A stretch of DNA of 24,255 nucleotides from JBEIVB01 sp040374085 (GTDB taxonomy: Bacteria; Bacteroidota; Bacteroidia; UBA4408), in NCBI GenBank assembly GCA_040374085.1, contig JBEIVB010000033.1, forward strand, positions 1-24,255. The letters are read 5' to 3'. Position numbers and translations under genes: made by a program. How positions within the stretch are numbered: the stretch's first letter is position 1; the number at the start of each line of letters is the position of its first letter. This document shows positions 13,183 to 21,047 of the stretch, one piece after another. The notes beneath the pieces were generated by a model, which was given only the letters and a program-made list of their open reading frames with translations, had not been told where the DNA came from and did no database searches.

Positions 13183-16113
13183 TTATTGATGTACCACTTT
13201 TATGTTTTGAAGCGTTCCATCCGGATTTTGCAGTTGCACTACATACAACCCGGGCAACCAATCTCCGGTATCCAATGAGGTTTGCTTTTCCTTAGTTAGG
13301 CCTTTGGCAATCAATCGACCATCCACCGACATTACCCGAAACGCAACCCCGGCTTTGGTTCCGCTTAAGTTCAATTCATCGGAGACAGGATTCGGCCATG
13401 CTGCAACCTGTGTTGCCTCAGAGTTTTGAATCGACAAAGGAAACGAAGTGAGGGTCTGGGGCGACACTACCCGCATCATCATGCTGCCCGATGCCACATC
13501 TGCGCTGTCTACATCCATGCTATCGCAATAAGACGCCGTACAGCCCGTGTTGTTGGTGATGGTTAAGCAAAGCTGGTAATTGCCAATGGACGTGATGCTG
13601 AACTGCGGAAAGGCTTCTGTAGAGACCAAAACATTGTTTAATGTCCAGGCAAACTGAAGATTACTTCCGTTTACCATATTCACGATGTTCATTAGGTTTC
13701 CGGCTGAAGGCAGCGGAACAAAAAATGCTGAGCAGGTATCGCCATTGGGCGGTGGAAATGAACTGAGATCGAGAATTTGAACCGAATCACAGTAGGTAGA
13801 CTGACAATAGGCATTGGTAACGGTGAGGCAAACGTTATAAATACCAGGACTTGCATACACATGGTAAGGATACTGCTCCGTGCTCGTGCTACCATCGCCA
13901 AAATCCCAGTTGAGCGTTGCATCAGGGCCGCTGTAGGAGTTGTTGAAAAAGAATGCCGTATTGGGTGCAGTGCTAACCATGAAGTCTGCCGTGCATGGGT
14001 AAATCGTGGGTTGTACGAAGATGCAGTTCGAACAAGTCATTCCATTATAATTTACCGTAACGCAAACATAATAGGTCTGCCATGCTTCAGGGAAAACCAA
14101 CTGTTGGGTAGGACCGCTAAAGGAGCCCAATCCGGGAAACTCCCATGTCACTACAGCTCCGGAAGGCGCTGAAGATGCAGTAAACTGATACATGAGGGGA
14201 TTAATCGTATCGCGCACAAAGGAAATACCACACATCGAGGGAGCGATGGAATCTACGGTAACGATGGTGCACCAATTGCACACCAAATTCCATTGAGCAT
14301 CAAAAGCACTAAGGCATGCCTGATATTGACCGGAGTACGGATAAAGGTGCTCATCGAAGATCACCGAGTTGTAAATCTGGGCGGTATCCAGAACCCCATC
14401 GCCGTAGTTCCAAACGTAGTGAAGAGTGGAGTCGGGGGAATTGTTCACAAAGGCGAAGGCCCCATTTATATTACCCGGGAAGGTCTGAAAGCCGCACTGC
14501 CCCGCTGACGTAGACGCAATCAAAAGAGTATCGGTGTGAGAACACAGAATGGCACCCGAGGGCCCATAAGAAGTAAGGGTGAAACTGTAGGAACCGGGTT
14601 GATTAAAGGAAAAGGTTGGATTGGTGAGATAAGACGACTGACCATCGCTGCAGGTCCAGTTGAAAAAATTGGCGCCGTTGTTGTTAACCGGATAGAGAAT
14701 TACCTGAATTGGATTTGTTCCGGGCACGATGTAATAGGAAAAATCGCAGTTTACGGGATTGGCGACCACGTTTACAGGAAGGATGCTCTGGCAAATAAGA
14801 GAATCCGGCAATCCAATGGGGTGAATGCCGTGCGCAACAACATAGGTTCCAACGGAGTCGTAATGATGGTTGATGTTTGCGCCGGTACCAGTTTGGCCGT
14901 CGCCAAAATCCCATACATGAACGAATTGTGTAGGCTCGAGGTTGCTGTTGCTGGCAAAGTCTACAGGAAAATAGCCGGAGTCGGCATCTGCAGGATAGAA
15001 GATGGTACTGAACGAACAGGATGGAAGGACAGAAGTCACAGAAACGGTTACACACCAGTTGCACAACGGATTCCATTGAGCATCAAAGGCCTGAAGGCAT
15101 GCCTGATAAAATCCCATGTTGGCATAAACATGCTCAAATGATAGAAAACCGTTGCTGGTTTGTATGGTATCCGACACGACCCCGTCCCCGAAATGAAATA
15201 CGTAGTTGGTTGAGTCTGGAGCAATAGTTTTTACGAATACAAAAGAGCCCGCCGTGTCTACTTGATACGATTGAAAAGAGCAATTAGCCTCAGGAATACT
15301 TCCAATGACAATGGTATCGGTATGGGAGCACATAAAAGCACCTGCAGCGCTCGCCGCTGTTAGCGTTATGGAATAGAATCCGGGTTGACTAAACGAAAAA
15401 GAAGGAAATTGACCGAATGAATGTTGACCGTCGCTTACACTCCATGCATAGTAGCTTGCATTGGGAGATATGGGAGATAACGCAACCAAGGGCGGATTGG
15501 TTCCCGGAACTATGAAATGGGTAAAATCGCATGAAATGGGCAAATCAGGGCCAACAACTTGAACCGAAATGGTGTTTTCACATACGAGAGAATCGGGATT
15601 GCCGAGGAGGTGAACACTTTGGGTAACCGAGTATATCCCTAAAGAGTCGTAGGTATGCTGCACGGAGTTTCCAGAACCGGTATGGCCATCGCCGAAGTCC
15701 CATGAAAAGCTGTATTGAGAACCGCTCAAATTGGCGCTGTTGGCAAACACGACCACAGCAGAATCTTGAGTGGACGACAAATAAGTGATGGAGAAGGAAC
15801 AGAATTCAGAACTGATGGTAACAGGTTGGCAGTTCGAACAAATGAGTGTGGAGTCACTCAGGTTGTAAACGCTACAACAAATGAAGTAGAACCCAGATTG
15901 GTTGTACGCGTGGGTGGCAACCGAACCGTATCCGACGGCTCCATCGCCAAAATCCCAAGCCATGCCATAGATAGCCGGTTGGGCCGCGGTGTCCACGCTT
16001 TGAACGGTAACCGAATTGTTGCCGAGGGGCGTGCTGATGCTGAAAGCACAATTGGGTTGAGCCTGCGCAAAAAGGGATAAACTACAGAGAAGAAAAGTAA
16101 AAAAGCCTTTCAT
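13183..16113 (-). CDS. Large secreted multi-PKD-domain protein with T9SS sorting domain
   Basis: This is a 976-residue protein from the ATG at 16113, chosen because the signal peptide (MKGFFTFLLCSLSLFAQAQ) begins there; the frame is open 48 codons further upstream without family features. About ten PKD-like beta-sandwich modules follow, marked by WDFGDG or variants near residues 53, 138, 224, 305, 401, 486, 568, 657, 736 and 823. Several modules end in CxxC (CSNC 92-95, CNWC 351-354 and 612-615, CSNC 694-697). Residues about 897-976 form a type A T9SS C-terminal domain (AWPNPVSDELNLSG, VMSVDGRLIAKG, LPGLYVVQLQNPDG), directing outer-membrane export and often surface attachment. It is probably an adhesin or structural surface protein. 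Residues 102-362 and 363-623 are a tandem duplication of three modules. No catalytic domain is visible. Confidence 0.88.
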   Translation of the reverse strand: MKGFFTFLLCSLSLFAQAQPNCAFSISTPLGNNSVTVQSVDTAAQPAIYGMAWDFGDGAVGYGSVATHAYNQSGFYFICCSVYNLSDSTLICSNCQPVTISSEFCSFSITYLSSTQDSAVVVFANSANLSGSQYSFSWDFGDGHTGSGNSVQHTYDSLGIYSVTQSVHLLGNPDSLVCENTISVQVVGPDLPISCDFTHFIVPGTNPPLVALSPISPNASYYAWSVSDGQHSFGQFPSFSFSQPGFYSITLTAASAAGAFMCSHTDTIVIGSIPEANCSFQSYQVDTAGSFVFVKTIAPDSTNYVFHFGDGVVSDTIQTSNGFLSFEHVYANMGFYQACLQAFDAQWNPLCNWCVTVSVTSVLPSCSFSTIFYPADADSGYFPVDFASNSNLEPTQFVHVWDFGDGQTGTGANINHHYDSVGTYVVAHGIHPIGLPDSLICQSILPVNVVANPVNCDFSYYIVPGTNPIQVILYPVNNNGANFFNWTCSDGQSSYLTNPTFSFNQPGSYSFTLTSYGPSGAILCSHTDTLLIASTSAGQCGFQTFPGNINGAFAFVNNSPDSTLHYVWNYGDGVLDTAQIYNSVIFDEHLYPYSGQYQACLSAFDAQWNLVCNWCTIVTVDSIAPSMCGISFVRDTINPLMYQFTASSAPSGAVVTWEFPGLGSFSGPTQQLVFPEAWQTYYVCVTVNYNGMTCSNCIFVQPTIYPCTADFMVSTAPNTAFFFNNSYSGPDATLNWDFGDGSTSTEQYPYHVYASPGIYNVCLTVTNAYCQSTYCDSVQILDLSSFPPPNGDTCSAFFVPLPSAGNLMNIVNMVNGSNLQFAWTLNNVLVSTEAFPQFSITSIGNYQLCLTITNNTGCTASYCDSMDVDSADVASGSMMMRVVSPQTLTSFPLSIQNSEATQVAAWPNPVSDELNLSGTKAGVAFRVMSVDGRLIAKGLTKEKQTSLDTGDWLPGLYVVQLQNPDGTLQNIKVVHQ
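14245..15810 (-). repeat. Tandem duplication of a three-PKD-module block within the secreted protein gene
   Basis: Residues 102-362 (15028-15810) and 363-623 (14245-15027) align with a constant offset of 261-263 residues. Shared landmarks are PDSLVC/PDSLIC, CDFTHFIVPGTNP/CDFSYYIVPGTNP, MCSHTDT/LCSHTDT and AFDAQWNPLCNWC/AFDAQWNLVCNWC. The DNA copies have diverged, so the duplication is old. Confidence 0.85.
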
Positions 16114-16527
16114 AAGAACCGAAACATCGAGTCGTTTGGGGGCATTAACGTAAAGAGGGACCTCAACGTTTACAGGGATTAAAATTTTTTTTGGATGGGC
16201 AAAAAAGCCGCCTTTCGTATGGGCCATTCGAAGAAGCCGATTCAAATTCGTTTTCATGATTCTGATTTTTTGAGTTTCATAATCCCCCTTACGAATCCGC
16301 TATCTACGCAGGTTTACAAGAGTATAAAGTTTATTTTCATTACATAAATTTTATTGAAAAATAGCGTTACGCAGCAACTCAGGCCAAAGTTTACTTAAGG
16401 CGAGAATTAAGAATAATTTACCGCTAAAAATTCTGCGCAAAGGCGAAAGAAAAAAGAACAAAACAGGCTGAAGGTCCAATAAAATCAAGCATTCAAGAGG
16501 TTTGAAAAGAAAGAACGTGGATGAAAA
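16114..16527. other. Intergenic region: leader of the PKD gene and 3' side of the thioesterase gene
   Basis: No gene is supportable in these 414 bases. On the minus strand a near-consensus -7 box TACTCTTG (16324-16317; one mismatch to TAnnTTTG) would give the PKD gene a leader of about 200 nt; no matching -33 TTG is seen. I see no convincing terminator for the thioesterase gene. Confidence 0.4.
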
Positions 16528-16980
16528 CTAGGGTTTGGGCATTTCGAGGTCCAATCGGAGTAAATTGCTTTGCCCCTTGGCCAACAAACGATTCCGCTCG
16601 CGATTCCAGAGCTCACCCCGCACATGCAGAATGCTTTTTCCAGGTTTCTCCACCAGCCCAACCATCACCACTTCATCGCCAACATGAGCCGAGGCAAAAT
16701 AATCCACCACCAGGTTAACGGTGGTAAAAAAATGGGGGCGTCCCAGGCTATAAACGGCCATACCCATTACCTCATCCATCCAACCCGAGGTAACGCCGCC
16801 ATGCAGCAAACCCATGGGGTTGCCCATTTCCGGACGCACCACAAAACCCACCTCTACCCTGCCCAACTCGGCCGCCAATAGGGTTCCATCGAGCCAAGCA
16901 CCATAGGGCGACAGTCCTTCAGACATGCGTCTGCCCACCTTTTGTTTCAACAGCACCAAGGCTTCATGATTGCTCTCCAT
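16528..16980 (-). CDS. PaaI-type hotdog-fold acyl-CoA thioesterase
   Basis: This 150-residue cytoplasmic protein has the hotdog thioesterase pattern of the PaaI/YdiI family. The signature PMGLLHGGVTSGWMDEVMG (about 55-73) has the HGG turn (60-62) and catalytic acidic residues 69-70, followed by TVNLVVDYFASAHVGDEVVMVGLVEKPGKSILHVRGELWN, split over strands 2-5. These enzymes hydrolyse acyl-CoA thioesters; the substrate is not predictable, though a mutase handling CoA esters lies 5 kb away in the same window. It is divergent from aspartate kinase, with 75 nt between starts. The ATG at 16980 gives the usual family length. Confidence 0.88.
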   Translation of the reverse strand: MESNHEALVLLKQKVGRRMSEGLSPYGAWLDGTLLAAELGRVEVGFVVRPEMGNPMGLLHGGVTSGWMDEVMGMAVYSLGRPHFFTTVNLVVDYFASAHVGDEVVMVGLVEKPGKSILHVRGELWNRERNRLLAKGQSNLLRLDLEMPKP

Positions 16981-17055
16981 GCTCTAAAGGTAACCAAATG
17001 GCGGCAAAGAGCGCCCTGCACGGCGTTGTTGTATCTTGCGCCCAAACGAGCAACC

Positions 17056-18315
17056 ATGAAGGTTTTTAAGTTCGGCGGCGCCTCTGTAAAAGATGCCGAA
17101 TCGGTAAAAAATGTGGCGCGCATCTTGGAGCGGTATTCGGGAGAACGCCTGGTGGTGGTGGTTTCGGCTATGGGTAAAACCACCAATCTCCTGGAACTCA
17201 TTGCCCAGACTTGGTGGAACGGAAGCAGCAACCTTGCGGGTCTTCGCAAACAACTGGAAGAGATACACGTTGCCATAACCCAACGTCTTTTCCCCGCTGA
17301 TCACCCCATCGTAACCACCTTACACAACACCTTGGCAGAACTGGATTGGCAGCTCGAAGAAGCTCCAACCGGAGACTACGACAAGGCCTACGACCAACTG
17401 GTTTCTACAGGCGAGCTGCTTGCTACGCACATTCTGGCTGCCTACGTCAACGAACAAAACATTCCCTGCACCTGGCTCGATGCCCGCGACCTAATTCGCA
17501 CCGATGAAACGTGGCGCGAAGGAAAGGTGGATTGGATAAAAACCGGAGAATTGGTAAAAACCAGAATCTCAAATCAAAAAGAAACCTTGTTCCTAACCCA
17601 GGGCTTCTTGGGAGGAACAGACGACAACTACACCACCACCTTGGGCCGGGAAGGCTCAGACTACACTGCAGCCATTCTGGCCCACTGCCTCGATGCCAGC
17701 GATGTGCTCATTTGGAAAGATGTTCCCGGAGTGCTTCAAGGCGACCCCAAATTTTTCCCCGATGCCCGCATTCTGCCCACCCTTTCGTTTCAGGATGCCA
17801 TAGAATTGGCTTTTTATGGAGCCTCGGTGATACACCCAAAAACCATTAAGCCACTCCAAAACAAAAACATCACCCTTTGGGTAAAATCCTTCCTCGACCC
17901 CGATTCGCCCGGAACCCGCATCAGCAACGCAACCGAAACAGCCCACATTCCCTGCTACATCTTCAAACGCAACCAGGTACTGCTCTCCATTTTCCCCCGC
18001 GATTTCTCCTTTATCGTTGAAGACCGTCTAAGCCATATTTTCAGAGTGCTTTCCGAACACAAACTAAAGGTAAACCTCATGCAAAACTCCGCCATCAGCT
18101 TCTCGGTGTGCATAGATCGGGACGAGCGAAGATTAGAGGCGGCCAGAAAAGAATTACACGAAACCTATAAAACCCTCTACAACCAGGACGTAAGCCTTTA
18201 TACTATAAGGTATTACGATGCAGAAACAGAAAAAAAGGTTTTGGGAGAAAGGTCCCGTCTGCTCGAGCAACGCAGCCGACATACCCTGCAGGTGGTTACG
18301 GCCAACGAGACATAA
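17056..18315 (+). CDS. lysC: Aspartate kinase
   Basis: This 419-residue enzyme phosphorylates aspartate at the entry of the lysine, threonine, methionine and diaminopimelate pathway. The start is the ATG at 17056, which gives the conserved N-terminus MKVFKFGGASVKD (ATP-binding Lys5 and FGG); the frame is open 38 codons upstream without homology-like sequence. Other motifs are VVSAMGKTTN (36-44), TLGREGSDYTAA (aspartate binding), IWKDVPGV and YGASVIHPKTI. The C-terminal part (about 300-385: LLSIFPRDFSFIVEDRLSHIF, then KVNLMQNSAISFSVCID) is an ACT-type regulatory domain, so feedback inhibition is likely. No homoserine dehydrogenase domain follows, so it is monofunctional. A bidirectional terminator starts right after the stop. 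A TATCTTGC at 17032-17039 is a weak -7 candidate. Confidence 0.92.
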   Translation: MKVFKFGGASVKDAESVKNVARILERYSGERLVVVVSAMGKTTNLLELIAQTWWNGSSNLAGLRKQLEEIHVAITQRLFPADHPIVTTLHNTLAELDWQLEEAPTGDYDKAYDQLVSTGELLATHILAAYVNEQNIPCTWLDARDLIRTDETWREGKVDWIKTGELVKTRISNQKETLFLTQGFLGGTDDNYTTTLGREGSDYTAAILAHCLDASDVLIWKDVPGVLQGDPKFFPDARILPTLSFQDAIELAFYGASVIHPKTIKPLQNKNITLWVKSFLDPDSPGTRISNATETAHIPCYIFKRNQVLLSIFPRDFSFIVEDRLSHIFRVLSEHKLKVNLMQNSAISFSVCIDRDERRLEAARKELHETYKTLYNQDVSLYTIRYYDAETEKKVLGERSRLLEQRSRHTLQVVTANET

Positions 18316-18340
18316 AAAAAGCCGCAAAATGCGGCTTTTT
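18316..18340. terminator. Bidirectional terminator between aspartate kinase and tRNA-Val
   Basis: A 10-bp stem (AAAAAGCCGC at 18316-18325, GCGGCTTTTT at 18331-18340) has a 5-nt loop. It starts right after the aspartate kinase stop on the plus strand and one base past the tRNA CCA on the minus strand, so it serves both. Confidence 0.9.
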
Positions 18341-18341
18341 G

Positions 18342-18419
18342 TGGTGGGAGCTACTGGGTTCGAACCAGTGACCCTCTGCTTGTAAGGCAGATGCTCTGAA
18401 CCAGCTGAGCTAAGCTCCC
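18342..18419 (-). tRNA. tRNA-Val (anticodon UAC)
   Basis: The minus strand folds into a full cloverleaf of 75 nt: acceptor GGGAGCT/AGCTCCC, D-arm GCTC...GAGC, anticodon arm TCTGC/GCAGA around loop CTTACAA (anticodon TAC, reads valine codons), variable loop GGGTC, and T-arm ACTGG-TTCGAAC-CCAGT. A discriminator A at 18345 is followed by an encoded CCA (18344-18342). A consensus Bacteroidetes promoter lies just upstream. Confidence 0.97.
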
Positions 18420-18433
18420 AGGTAAATGGACTG

Positions 18434-18463
18434 CAAATATAGGCCCTCTGAGAATTTCTCCAA
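18434..18463 (-). promoter_or_regulatory. Promoter of tRNA-Val (TTG-N19-TATATTTG)
   Basis: On the minus strand TTG (18463-18461), a 19-nt spacer and TATATTTG (18441-18434) fit the Bacteroidetes -33/-7 consensus exactly. The -7 box ends 14 nt before the mature tRNA 5' end, so the precursor leader would be about ten bases. Confidence 0.75.
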
Positions 18464-18494
18464 GAGTTTCGCAAAAAAAAATCCGGTTTGACTT

Positions 18495-18848
18495 TCAGGA
18501 CCGCCCCATACCGATAGCCAAAAGGCTCAAAGACAAGGCAATACTTATCCCGATGTTGGCAATGGCCCATGCCACCTGACCCGTTTTCAGCAGCATCATG
18601 GTTTCGTAACCGAAAGTGGAAAAGGTGCTAAGGCCTCCGCAAAAACCCACCAGTAAAAACGACCTAAGCAACGCATCGGGCAATTGACGCGTGCTGAACA
18701 ACACCACCGACATAGCTGCGCAAGCCAACAGGTTCGACAACAAAGTGGCTATGGGCAAACCAACACCCGAGAAAATAACCCACCGTCCAAACGCATACCG
18801 CAGGCAACTGCCCAATGCCCCACCCAGAGCAACCGCAACCCAATTCAT
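18495..18848 (-). CDS. crcB: CrcB/Fluc fluoride ion channel
   Basis: This is a 117-residue inner-membrane protein with four hydrophobic helices, working as an antiparallel dimer that exports fluoride. Family motifs are GGALGSCLRY (9-18), TLLSNLLA with the conserved Asn39, and GFCGGLSTFSTFGYE (68-82) with the phenylalanines that line the pore. The start is the ATG at 18848; 31 upstream codons in frame lie inside the peptidase gene and are rejected. It begins one base after the peptidase stop (TAATATG), so translation is probably coupled. No fluoride riboswitch precedes it. A run of nine T (18481-18473 on the minus strand) shortly after the stop, with a weak 4-bp stem, may end the transcript. 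Confidence 0.93.
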   Translation of the reverse strand: MNWVAVALGGALGSCLRYAFGRWVIFSGVGLPIATLLSNLLACAAMSVVLFSTRQLPDALLRSFLLVGFCGGLSTFSTFGYETMMLLKTGQVAWAIANIGISIALSLSLLAIGMGRS

Positions 18849-18849
18849 A

Positions 18850-21003
18850 TTATAAATTTCGATTGAAGTAATCGGTAATTTTTTGAAACAAATGCGTGCG
18901 GTCCTTGCCCAGCACGTTGTGGAGATGGCCGGGATAAGCAAAGTAGTCGAGCTGAATCCCCTTGTCCACGGCCTTCTTCACATACATCAAGCTGTGCTGC
19001 CAAACCACTACGTCATCAGAAGTACCGTGTATCATAAGCAAGCGCCCCTTCAAATCCTGCACATAGTTGAGCAAATTGGCGGTGCCGTATCCGGCCGGGT
19101 TGGTTTGAGGCGTATCCATGTAACGCTCTGTATACATCACTTCATACAGCGACCAATCGATGACCGGACCGCCCGCAACGCCTGCTTTAAATACACCGGG
19201 CTGGCGGCTCATCATAGTGGTGGTCATAAACCCGCCGAAGCTCCATCCATGAATTCCCAACCTGCTGCCATCCACATACGATTTGCTTTTCAGGTAAGAA
19301 ACCCCCAACATTTGATCTTGCATCTCTACGGTTCCCAGCTGACGAAACGTGGCTTGCTCAAAGGCCTTTCCACGGTTGTCGCTGCCCCGCCCGTCCAAGG
19401 TAAACACCACATAGCCTTGCTGAGCCATGTAATGAAACCACAAATTGCTGGCTCCACCCAGCCAGGTGTCGGTTATAAGCTGCACGTGGGGGCCGTTGTA
19501 GAGATAGACAATGGCTGGATACGTTTTTGTGCTATCGAATCCCAAAGGCAAGTACATGCGGCATTGCAAAGGAGTACCGTCGGAAGAAGGAAGCGTAAAA
19601 TAGCGCACCGGCCCAAAGCGGTAAGAGGCAAGTGGATTAGAGGCATTGAGCACTTCTCTTGATTTTCGCCCGCCTTCCCAAAAAATGCTCATGCGGTTGG
19701 GGGTATCGATTGCGGAAAGCTGATCCCACCAAGCGGTTCCGCCTGCGTTCATTTTAATGGAATGCGTACCCTTACCTGTGCTGAGTTTGGTAACCTCGCC
19801 CGACTTTAACCCAACCTTATAAAAATCACGCTGCATCCAACCCTGGGCATTCGAAATAAAAAAGGCAGCATCTTGTTTGGAATCGGCCTCAACAAGGCGC
19901 GTTACCTCATAGTTGCCCTTGGTCAACTGCTTCACCAATTCGCCTCGCACGGTATAGAGGTACAGGTGATTAAAGCCATCTCGGCTGCTTTGCCAAATAA
20001 ACCTCGATGCATCGCCTTTTATAAAAAAGGGTGGATTGAGTGGCTCAACGTAACGATCGTCCTTTTCCTCCAGAAGAGTCCGCTCAAAGGCGCCCGTACG
20101 CGCATTGTAAGCGTTCAGCCAAAGATGATCTTGCTCTCGGTTAACCAGAGTAACATAAACCGTTTGTGCATCGGGCGACCAACATACGTTTGTTAAATAC
20201 TGATCGGCCGGTTGCCCGGTTTGCACATCTACCGTTTTGCCCGTTTCAAGGGAATACATGCGCAGGGTTACTTGGTGGGTAGGCCCACCTGCCATAGGAT
20301 AATAAACCGGTGATTGCGCCGCCGGAACATCGGTCCAGTCAACAATAGGATACTCCTTAATGGCCCGCTGATCCATGTGGTAGTAGGCAAGGGACGATCC
20401 GCTTGGCGACCAAAATATGCCCTTTGTTATACCAAACTCATTCCGGTGGACTGCATAGCCGTTTACCACTTTTAGATCTGAATCGTTGCTCAAAGCCCAC
20501 TCCCGATTCTTGTACCACACATAAAGGTTGTTTGCGCGGGTATAGGCTACTGCAGAATCGTTGGGAGCCACCTCCCGGTTTTCTATTTTGTCTGGAATGC
20601 CGGAAAACAGCACCTGTTCAACACCTCCGGCGGGAAATGCTGCGAAAACCTTTTTGCCCTTGGTTTCCACCCAAAAACGTTGGGGAGATGTCCAAGACAA
20701 GGTAGAAGGGAAATCGCGCAGCGTATCGAGAGAGCGCTCCTTTAGCGCTTTGTTGAACGCTCGAAGAGGCATGGTGCCAACTTTAGCGCCGTCTGCTTTT
20801 TCCACCACCAAACGGCTTTGCCCCTGCAGGGTATCGGAATAGAAAATACAGTCGGCACCTGCCCAACCGTAAACTTTGAAGGTGCGCGGAGCCAGGCGGT
20901 TGCGTACTCCCTGAATCGACTCATCAAGAGTCAGCATTCCGTTCTGCGCCATTAGGAAAAGTGGAGCGCAAAGGGAAAAGGTTAAAATCAAAATGCGTTT
21001 CAT
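18850..21003 (-). CDS. S9 family peptidase, dipeptidyl-peptidase IV-like
   Basis: This is a 717-residue exported serine peptidase. The start is the ATG at 21003, giving the signal peptide MKRILILTFSLCAPLFLMAQ; seven upstream codons are ignored. An N-terminal eight-bladed propeller (DPPIV_N, about 90-460; includes AYYHMDQRAIKEYPIVDW and FIWQSSRDGFNHLYLY) precedes the alpha/beta-hydrolase domain. The triad is visible: Ser588 in GWSFGG, Asp663/664 in HGTSDDVV, and His in YPGHLHNVLGKDRTHL (693-695). Such enzymes remove N-terminal dipeptides, usually Xaa-Pro, from peptides in the periplasm or at the surface, feeding amino-acid use. It is the first gene of a pair with crcB and is divergent from the acyltransferase, with 44 nt between starts. 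Complete length for the family. Confidence 0.93.
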   Translation of the reverse strand: MKRILILTFSLCAPLFLMAQNGMLTLDESIQGVRNRLAPRTFKVYGWAGADCIFYSDTLQGQSRLVVEKADGAKVGTMPLRAFNKALKERSLDTLRDFPSTLSWTSPQRFWVETKGKKVFAAFPAGGVEQVLFSGIPDKIENREVAPNDSAVAYTRANNLYVWYKNREWALSNDSDLKVVNGYAVHRNEFGITKGIFWSPSGSSLAYYHMDQRAIKEYPIVDWTDVPAAQSPVYYPMAGGPTHQVTLRMYSLETGKTVDVQTGQPADQYLTNVCWSPDAQTVYVTLVNREQDHLWLNAYNARTGAFERTLLEEKDDRYVEPLNPPFFIKGDASRFIWQSSRDGFNHLYLYTVRGELVKQLTKGNYEVTRLVEADSKQDAAFFISNAQGWMQRDFYKVGLKSGEVTKLSTGKGTHSIKMNAGGTAWWDQLSAIDTPNRMSIFWEGGRKSREVLNASNPLASYRFGPVRYFTLPSSDGTPLQCRMYLPLGFDSTKTYPAIVYLYNGPHVQLITDTWLGGASNLWFHYMAQQGYVVFTLDGRGSDNRGKAFEQATFRQLGTVEMQDQMLGVSYLKSKSYVDGSRLGIHGWSFGGFMTTTMMSRQPGVFKAGVAGGPVIDWSLYEVMYTERYMDTPQTNPAGYGTANLLNYVQDLKGRLLMIHGTSDDVVVWQHSLMYVKKAVDKGIQLDYFAYPGHLHNVLGKDRTHLFQKITDYFNRNL

Positions 21004-21047
21004 AGCTGTAGGAATTCCGCCCATAAAAGTGATATTTTTATCGGCAC

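Noticed and set aside
14536..15141. Plus-strand frames of up to 201 codons antisense to the PKD gene
   Set aside because: They follow from the codon composition of the secreted protein; their translations show no domain and no signal peptide.
16114..16257. N-terminal extension of the PKD protein (48 extra codons)
   Set aside because: It would bury the signal peptide that begins at the ATG at 16113.
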